A stretch of 64,000 nucleotides of DNA from Aquicella lusitana (GTDB lineage: Bacteria > Pseudomonadota > Gammaproteobacteria > DSM-16500): positions 1,550,001 through 1,614,000 of the forward strand of contig NZ_LR699114.1 of assembly GCF_902459475.1 (NCBI RefSeq), read 5' to 3'. Within the stretch, counting starts at the first letter, position 1. Every line of letters begins with the position of its first letter. The notes beneath the pieces are model-generated. The model did no database searches, was not told the DNA's origin, and saw nothing but the letters and a program-made list of their open reading frames with translations. Made by a program: the position numbers and the translations under genes. Positions 58,449 to 64,000 of the stretch are shown here, piece after piece.

Positions 58449-58514
58449 TTTTTCTTCTCTCTCTTTAATAAACTCAACATCCTCACGCGGCATGCCACGT
58501 GAGGCAATTAAGGG

Positions 58515-59837
58515 CTATAACAGCAAATTGCGAATGTCGGAAAGCATATTGGTTAAATGCACCATGAAACGCGCGCCGTCTGCACCATCGATCACACGAT
58601 GGTCATAGGAAAGCGAAAGCGGCAACATGAGACGCGGCACAAACTCACCATCTTGATAAACAGGCTTATAAGAAGATTTTGATACGCCCAAAATAGCGAC
58701 TTCAGGATAGTTAATAATGGGTGTAAACGCAGTGCCGCCAATGCCGCCCAGACTGGAAATGGAAAAACAACCGCCCTGCATGTCACCCGGTGTTAATTGT
58801 TTTTTACGTGCTTTCTCGCTGACATCCGCCAGTTCTTTTGCGAGATCGCTCAAACCTTTTTTATCTACGTCGCGAATCACTGGCACAACTAGCCCATCCG
58901 GTGTGTCAACCGCTACACCCAGGTTAAAATATTTTTTCATGACCAGATTTTCACTGGCTGCATCCAGTGATGCGTTAAAATGCGGGAAAGCTTTCAATGA
59001 TGCCACCACTGCTTTCATGATAAAAACAAGCGGCGTCAGCTTGATATTCTGCTTTTCCAGTTCATTTTTTTTCGTCTGTCGGAACTTCTCGAGTGTGGTG
59101 ATGTCCGCCTCGCCAAACTGGGTGACATGCGGGATCATCATCCAGTTGCGTTGCAGATTTTTACCAGAAATTTTCTTGATACGGGAAAGCGCCTGACTTT
59201 CAACCGGACCAAATTTGGAAAAATCAATCGCAGGCATGGCAGGTAACGAGAGAGATGTGCCACCCTGAACCTGTGATAATTGCGCTTTGACATAAGCCTG
59301 AACGTCTTCTTTCAATATGCGCTGCTTTGGGCCGCTGCCTGAAATCAGTGTGAGGTTAACGCCCAGTTCGCGTGCAAGCTGGCGTACGCCAGGCCCGGCG
59401 TGAACATCGCTGGTAGACTGGACTGTGCCTGTCAGCACCTTGGATTCTTCGGATGTTGATGCTTCTTCAGCAACGTCTTCAGCAGCTGAGACGGCTGGTT
59501 TCTTCTCTTCTTTGCTTTCTGGCGCCTTGGCCTTTTCTTTTTCAACTTCTGGCTTTGCGTCAGTTGGCTTCTTCTCTTCTGCTTTGGCTGCTGCCCCGCT
59601 CGTTTCCAGAGTCAGAATAACAGCATCAGATGAAACCTTGTCACCGACTTTGATTTTCACTTCCTTGACCACGCCTGCATCGGTGGAAGGCACATCCAGT
59701 GTTGCTTTATCTGATTCAAGCGTCACAATAGACGTATCTTTCTCAATTTTATCGCCTGGCTTTACCAAGACTTCGATAACAGTCACATCTGTTGCCCCTC
59801 CCAAATCAGGGACGGTGATATTTTTCAATTGTGCCAA
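58515..59837 (-). CDS. aceF: Pyruvate dehydrogenase E2, dihydrolipoyl acetyltransferase
   Basis: 440 aa from a TTG at 59837: GGAGG sits 7 bp before it, whereas the upstream ATG at 59855 overlaps that site. Only one lipoyl domain (about 3-78, Lys44 in ESDKATLD), against three in E. coli. Then an Ala/Lys/Glu-rich linker, the E1/E3-binding domain (GPGVRQLARELGVNL) and the catalytic core ending in SYDHRVIDGADGARF with the His and Asp of the active site. Forms the complex core. Confidence 0.95.
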   Translation of the reverse strand: MAQLKNITVPDLGGATDVTVIEVLVKPGDKIEKDTSIVTLESDKATLDVPSTDAGVVKEVKIKVGDKVSSDAVILTLETSGAAAKAEEKKPTDAKPEVEKEKAKAPESKEEKKPAVSAAEDVAEEASTSEESKVLTGTVQSTSDVHAGPGVRQLARELGVNLTLISGSGPKQRILKEDVQAYVKAQLSQVQGGTSLSLPAMPAIDFSKFGPVESQALSRIKKISGKNLQRNWMMIPHVTQFGEADITTLEKFRQTKKNELEKQNIKLTPLVFIMKAVVASLKAFPHFNASLDAASENLVMKKYFNLGVAVDTPDGLVVPVIRDVDKKGLSDLAKELADVSEKARKKQLTPGDMQGGCFSISSLGGIGGTAFTPIINYPEVAILGVSKSSYKPVYQDGEFVPRLMLPLSLSYDHRVIDGADGARFMVHLTNMLSDIRNLLL

Positions 59838-60011
59838 AGGAATTCCTCCATTCATTTAATCACTCGCGCTTCCTCTCCCCTGCAAGGGAAAGGGTCTGGA
59901 TGAGGCCCGCTTTCATTGCGCGTATTATTATACTCTGAGCTTCGCCTGGTCCCACAGTAAAAAATGCAAGGTCATGAAGCGCTTTTATTAAACCAGTCTC
60001 GCCAAGGATGA

Positions 60012-60041
60012 ATGGTTTCCCTGCCTGGACGGGGAAACCAT
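60012..60041. other. Hairpin between aceE and aceF
   Basis: ATGGTTTCCC and GGGAAACCAT form a perfect 10-bp stem with a 10-nt loop, 28 bp after the aceE stop. No T run follows, so it is more likely an mRNA-stability or repeat hairpin than a full terminator. Confidence 0.5.
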
Positions 60042-60068
60042 ATAAAAGTTATGCGGCGGTTTTTACGA

Positions 60069-62735
60069 TCAAACGGTTACCGGGTTAGGTTTCTTCGGAT
60101 CGATGCCGTATTTTTTCATGGCAGCAGCGACTTGTGCAGGTTTAAGTTCACCTTCTTTTACCAGCGCATACAAGGCAGCAACCACAATATAATAACGGTC
60201 CACTTCAAAGAAACGGCGCAAGCTTTCACGCGTATCGCTGCGACCAAAACCATCCGTACCCAATGTCACATAGGTGCGTTCAAGGTAGGGACGAATGAGA
60301 TCAGCATAAGCGCGTACATAATCAGTCGCTGCGATCACTGGCCCAGTCTGGTTCTTCAGACACTGAGCCACATAGGGCACAGCTGGTTTTTTATCGCCAA
60401 CCAGCATATTTTCACGCTCGCAAGCGGCACCGTCACGTCTCAGTTCACTAAAGCTGGTAACGCTCCAAACATTCGCTGCAATATCAAAGTCTTTTTTCAA
60501 CAACGCTGCTGCTTCAATCACTTCATTCAGAATGGCGCCGCTGCCCAACAGTTGTACTGTATGTTTCGTCTTGCTGGTATCTGCTTTCTGGAACAGGTAC
60601 ATCCCTCTGATGATGCCTTCCTCCACCCCTTCCGGCATTGCTGGCTGTGCATAGCGCTCGTTCATGGCCATAATATAATAAAAGACATCTTTTTCTTCAG
60701 CGTACATCTCTTTCAGGCCATGCTGAATAATGACAGCCATTTCGTAACCATAAGCCGGATCATAAGCGCGGCAGGTGGGGAAAGTTGATGCGATCAATAA
60801 ACTGTTACCGTCCTGATGCTGCAAGCCCTCACCTTCCAGTGTTGTACGGCCGGCTGTCGCCCCTATCAAGAAACCGCGCGCACGCATATCACTAGCCGCC
60901 CAGATGTAATCACCTACACGTTGAAAACCAAACATGGAGTAATAGGTGAAAAAAGGCACCATGGGAAACTGATGAGTGGCATAAGAAGTAGCTGCCGCTA
61001 TCCACGAAGCCATGCAGCCCGCTTCAGTAATCCCTTCTTCGAGTACCTGGCCGTCTTTAGCTTCATGATAATACAGGAACTGTTCTTTATCTTCCGGCGT
61101 GTAACGCTGGCCTACGGATGAGTAAATACCCACCTGGCGAAACAGGGTTTCGAGGCCAAAAGTACGCACTTCATCGGAAAAAATAGGCACAATGCGCGGG
61201 CCTATTTCTTTCTCTTTTAACAGGACATTCAGAATGCGCCCCAGGGCCATGGTCGTAGAGATGGCCCTGTCACCGGAACCTTTCAGCACGGCATCAAACA
61301 CAGATAGGTCAGGCACCGTCAAGGGATGGGATTCCACGCGGCGTGAAGGCAAATACCCTCCCAGCTTTTCACGTTGAGCTTGCAGATACTGCATTTCTGC
61401 GCTGTCTTTTTCCGGCTTATAAAAACTGAAACTCAATAATTCTTTGTCATTGAGCGGCAAGTTAAAGCGATCGCGGAAAGCTTTTAATTCTTCTTCAGTC
61501 AAGTCCAGCTGGTTGTGCGCGACGTTTCTACCTTCGGCGGTCGTTGTGCCAAGACCGTAGCCTTTGACACCCTGCGTTAAAATAACTGTAGGCTGTCCCT
61601 TATGACGGGTTGCTGCATGATAAGCAGCATAAATTTTTACTGGGTCGTGCGCACCACGCTTTAGACCTGCAATTTCTTCATCCGACCAGTCAGCGACCAG
61701 TGCTTTTAATTCATCCGTATTAAACAGGAATTCGCGTGTATAAGCGCCACCACGCACATAAGCAGTTTGCAGGTCACCATCCACACATTCGGTTAATCGT
61801 TTGACGAGCGCGCCTGTTTTGTCTTTTGCAAATAATTTATCCCAGCCACTGCCCCATAATACTTTGATAACGTGCCAACCTGCGCCGCGAAAAAGGCTTT
61901 CCAGCTCCTGCACAACCTTGTAATTACTGCGAACCAAACCATCCAGGCGCTGCAAATTGCAGTTAACGACAAAAACAAGATTATCCAGTTTTTCACGTCC
62001 CGCGAGGGTCAGGCCAGCAATAGCATCGGGTTCATCCATTTCTCCGTCACCGCAAAATACCCACACCTTGCGATCACCCGCAGGCAAAAGACCTCGATTT
62101 TCGAGATAATGAAGAAAGCGCGCCTGATAAACACCTTGTAGCATACCAAGACCCAGCGAGACAGTCGCAAACTGCCAGAAGTTTGGCATGAGCCATGGAT
62201 GCGGATAAGAGGAAACGCCTTCCCCTCCTGCTTCCTGGCGAAAATGCTTTAACTGTTTCTCTGAAATCCGGCCTTCCAGGAATGCACGGGCATAATTTCC
62301 TTCTGAAGAATGGCCCTGAAAATAGACGAGGTCTCCCAGACTGTCTTTAGTAGGCCCTCGAAAAAAGTGATGCATGCCGACTTCATATAAAGTTGCGATA
62401 GAAGCAAAGGAAGATAAATGACCGCCAACACCCCCTGCCTTGCTTTTTGCCTGCAGCACCATTGCAATTGCGTTCCAACGAAGGATTGCTTCGATAGCCG
62501 CTTCGATTTTCAAGTCGCCCGGATAGTCAGGCTGGTCTTCTGCTGAAAGGGTATTACAATATGAAGTCATCAAAGCGCCCAGGCCGCTTTTGACGCCTTG
62601 CTGTTCTGCTGCTGCCAATAAGGCTTGCAAAATAAACTGGGCCCGCTCTTTCCCTTCATACCGGATAAGAGAAGCCAGAGAGTCTAACCACTCTTTGGTT
62701 TCGACGGGATCGTTATCACTCCACGTTTTCGTCAT
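60069..62735 (-). CDS. aceE: Pyruvate dehydrogenase E1, homodimeric type
   Basis: 888 aa from the ATG at 62735; an in-frame GTG just before it is less likely. Thiamine-diphosphate motif GDGEMDEPDAIAGL with the downstream NCNLQRLDG (about 229-265), an active-site loop region near 400, and the AceE-specific C-terminal domain. Decarboxylates pyruvate and acetylates the E2 lipoyl group, feeding acetyl-CoA into the TCA cycle. First gene of aceE-aceF-lpdA. Confidence 0.98.
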   Translation of the reverse strand: MTKTWSDNDPVETKEWLDSLASLIRYEGKERAQFILQALLAAAEQQGVKSGLGALMTSYCNTLSAEDQPDYPGDLKIEAAIEAILRWNAIAMVLQAKSKAGGVGGHLSSFASIATLYEVGMHHFFRGPTKDSLGDLVYFQGHSSEGNYARAFLEGRISEKQLKHFRQEAGGEGVSSYPHPWLMPNFWQFATVSLGLGMLQGVYQARFLHYLENRGLLPAGDRKVWVFCGDGEMDEPDAIAGLTLAGREKLDNLVFVVNCNLQRLDGLVRSNYKVVQELESLFRGAGWHVIKVLWGSGWDKLFAKDKTGALVKRLTECVDGDLQTAYVRGGAYTREFLFNTDELKALVADWSDEEIAGLKRGAHDPVKIYAAYHAATRHKGQPTVILTQGVKGYGLGTTTAEGRNVAHNQLDLTEEELKAFRDRFNLPLNDKELLSFSFYKPEKDSAEMQYLQAQREKLGGYLPSRRVESHPLTVPDLSVFDAVLKGSGDRAISTTMALGRILNVLLKEKEIGPRIVPIFSDEVRTFGLETLFRQVGIYSSVGQRYTPEDKEQFLYYHEAKDGQVLEEGITEAGCMASWIAAATSYATHQFPMVPFFTYYSMFGFQRVGDYIWAASDMRARGFLIGATAGRTTLEGEGLQHQDGNSLLIASTFPTCRAYDPAYGYEMAVIIQHGLKEMYAEEKDVFYYIMAMNERYAQPAMPEGVEEGIIRGMYLFQKADTSKTKHTVQLLGSGAILNEVIEAAALLKKDFDIAANVWSVTSFSELRRDGAACERENMLVGDKKPAVPYVAQCLKNQTGPVIAATDYVRAYADLIRPYLERTYVTLGTDGFGRSDTRESLRRFFEVDRYYIVVAALYALVKEGELKPAQVAAAMKKYGIDPKKPNPVTV

Positions 62736-62876
62736 CACTCGTTTCCTGCCAGTTCTATTTTGGCGCCAAGTTTAACTCGAAATGATAAAAAATCCAAAGC
62801 TGCGTTTTATCTCTCAAAGCCAGCAGAGAAAATATTCCTAAAGATTGGTAGTCAATACGTGTTACACATTTCTCCT

Positions 62877-62882
62877 ATTATA
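62877..62882 (-). promoter_or_regulatory. Possible -10 box for aceE
   Basis: A perfect TATAAT on the minus strand, about 140 bp upstream of aceE. No good -35 at 17 bp, so it may need an activator or be chance. A TTGACT lies closer to the gene (62855-62850). Confidence 0.3.
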
Positions 62883-62953
62883 GCCTAATGATCGCCAATC
62901 ACGAAAAACAGGAATAAGTTTGCGTTATTTAAATGATTATATTGGATTTTTGT

Positions 62954-63883
62954 TTAGATTTTGCGCCCGGACTCAAGATACTCGCAGAGCTGAGCGGCGC
63001 CGTCCAGCAACCGCGGGCCTGCCCGGTCAATCCAGTCTGGATTCACTGTAAAGAGTAAGTGATTTTTTACCGCGGCCATTTCTGGCCAGTTTGCCCAACG
63101 CGATTTCCAATCCTCACTGGTGGCACTGCTCACAATCACATCCGGATTGGCAGTGACCACAGCTTCCCAACCTACTTCAGGCGCGAGGGTCCTGCTATCA
63201 GCAAAAATATTACGCCCGCCGCAAAGCGTAATGACCTGGTTAATCCAGCTATCTTTATTAATAGTAATAAGAGAATAAGATCCAATCTGATAAAAAACCG
63301 TCACAGGTTTTTTTGCATGGTAGCGCTCGCGTATTGCCTTAAGACGCGCGTTATATTGTTTAACCGCCTTATTTGCGCTTGTTGTTCTGTCAGTCAAGCA
63401 GCCGAGATTAATCATTGTGTGCGGCACATCTTCTAGATGGCGAGGTTCTGTCGTATAAACCGGCAGGTGCATTTTTTTAAGCGCCATCAGCTGGCGCGCA
63501 AAAGTATTGCTCCATGTCACGATCAAATCGGGATGCAGGGAAATGATCCGCTCAAGATCGATGCCGCTGTACGAACCCACTTCAGGAAGATGTCGTGCTG
63601 CCTCGGGATAATCACTACCGCTGATCACCCCCACTACCTGCTGACCTGCGCCGACTGCAAATAATATTTCAGTGATATCAGGCGCAAGACTGATGATGCG
63701 CTGTGCGGGTTGATTCAGGCGCACCTTATTGCCCATATCATCTGTCACTTCACAGGCTGCGTATACCAGAGGAGAGAAAAGCAGATAAAAAATCGCGGAA
63801 ATAAACAACCAGGCAGCCGTTTTCTCCCATCGCAGATGGCGGCATAACAACGGCTTGTCATACAAGTAAGCCTTCACTTTCAT
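62954..63883 (-). CDS. BtuF-like periplasmic substrate-binding protein (cobalamin/iron family)
   Basis: 309 aa from the ATG at 63883. A long hydrophobic segment near 27-45 ending VYAACEV suggests a signal peptide or lipoprotein signal. The periplasmic-binding fold follows: QPAQRIISLAPDITEILFAVGAG, VVGVISGSDYPEAAR, VGSYSGIDLERIISLHPDLIV, typical of BtuF. In an ABC importer it would capture vitamin B12; the adenosyltransferase gene at 54654 fits. Ferric-siderophore binding is the alternative. Confidence 0.8.
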   Translation of the reverse strand: MKVKAYLYDKPLLCRHLRWEKTAAWLFISAIFYLLFSPLVYAACEVTDDMGNKVRLNQPAQRIISLAPDITEILFAVGAGQQVVGVISGSDYPEAARHLPEVGSYSGIDLERIISLHPDLIVTWSNTFARQLMALKKMHLPVYTTEPRHLEDVPHTMINLGCLTDRTTSANKAVKQYNARLKAIRERYHAKKPVTVFYQIGSYSLITINKDSWINQVITLCGGRNIFADSRTLAPEVGWEAVVTANPDVIVSSATSEDWKSRWANWPEMAAVKNHLLFTVNPDWIDRAGPRLLDGAAQLCEYLESGRKI

Positions 63884-63938
63884 GATGCGACTAAAAGTAG
63901 GATTAATGTTATTCAAAAAAAACCCGGCCGGTCTAAGT

Positions 63939-64000
63939 TCACACAACCCATGCGATAAGCGCAACAATTACTAGCACAATCACAAATACACGATCCAGCA
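63939..64000 (-). CDS. 3' end of a membrane-protein gene (partial)
   Basis: Only the last 19 codons are in the window: LDRVFVIVLVIVALIAWVV then TGA. It is a hydrophobic helix ending at the stop, so an integral membrane protein. Given the BtuF-like neighbour, a cobalamin synthesis or transport membrane protein such as CbiB is possible but cannot be shown. Confidence 0.5.
   Translation of the reverse strand, partial: LDRVFVIVLVIVALIAWVV

Noticed and set aside
60012-60788. 258-residue plus-strand frame
   Set aside because: Antisense to aceE and starts inside the aceE-aceF hairpin; shadow of a certain gene.

Overview
The window looks like a chromosome segment of a host-associated gammaproteobacterium of the order Legionellales (Coxiellaceae or a relative). 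That placement is an inference. It rests on gammaproteobacterial core gene order (rpsB-tsf-pyrH-frr, bamA-skp-lpx, ruvCAB-tolQRA-pal) combined with many eukaryote-like genes: two ankyrin proteins, a calpain-like protease, a U-box protein, a rearranged PP2C phosphatase, and HAD-like and EEP-nuclease-like proteins. This mixture is typical of Dot/Icm effector carriers. No secretion genes lie in the window, so effector status is unproven.

Layout. 0-4.2 kb: an ankyrin protein behind a PmrA-like direct-repeat promoter, a Gfo/Idh/MocA oxidoreductase, and a HAD-like protein next to lpxB. 4.2-16.3 kb: one long minus-strand run, in transcription order rpsB-tsf-pyrH-frr-uppS-cdsA-bamA-skp-lpxD-fabZ-lpxA-lpxB, covering translation, undecaprenyl and phospholipid synthesis, outer-membrane assembly and lipid A. 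dxr and rseP are absent from their usual places, and a degenerate repeat array separates skp from lpxD. 16.3-25 kb: map, tdk, sodB, the calpain-like gene, cbpM-cbpA, a universal stress protein, clpB and tRNA-Lys. 25-40.4 kb: queE, cpoB, pal and tolB; then an inserted PP2C gene, a large palindrome and a degenerate GGDEF/EAL gene; then tolA-tolR-tolQ-ybgC-ruvB-ruvA-ruvC-yebC-aspS and two small membrane or zinc-ribbon genes.

40.5-51.4 kb is the most accessory part. It holds an ankyrin protein with a cysteine-protease-like domain, SDR-wrbA, a membrane-anchored U-box protein, a sugar porter with glucokinase, a convergent pair of pilin-like genes, and two paralogous secreted cysteine-rich proteins. 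The paralogues are separated by a complete IS4-type element that landed inside a MITE-like repeat, leaving a 10-bp target duplication. 51.4-64 kb returns to core functions: lysS and prfB (with a programmed +1 frameshift), rimI, a cobalamin adenosyltransferase, an EEP-like putative effector, the pyruvate dehydrogenase operon aceE-aceF-lpdA, a BtuF-like protein and the 3' end of a further membrane-protein gene.

Eukaryote-like genes mostly sit singly at the borders of core operons, often beside palindromic or MITE-like repeats. This suggests that those borders are the plastic sites of this genome. The strongest leads are the PP2C gene whose DGHGG segment has moved to the C-terminus, the ankyrin/cysteine-protease and calpain-like proteins, the PmrA-like array, and the MITE family disrupted by the IS.
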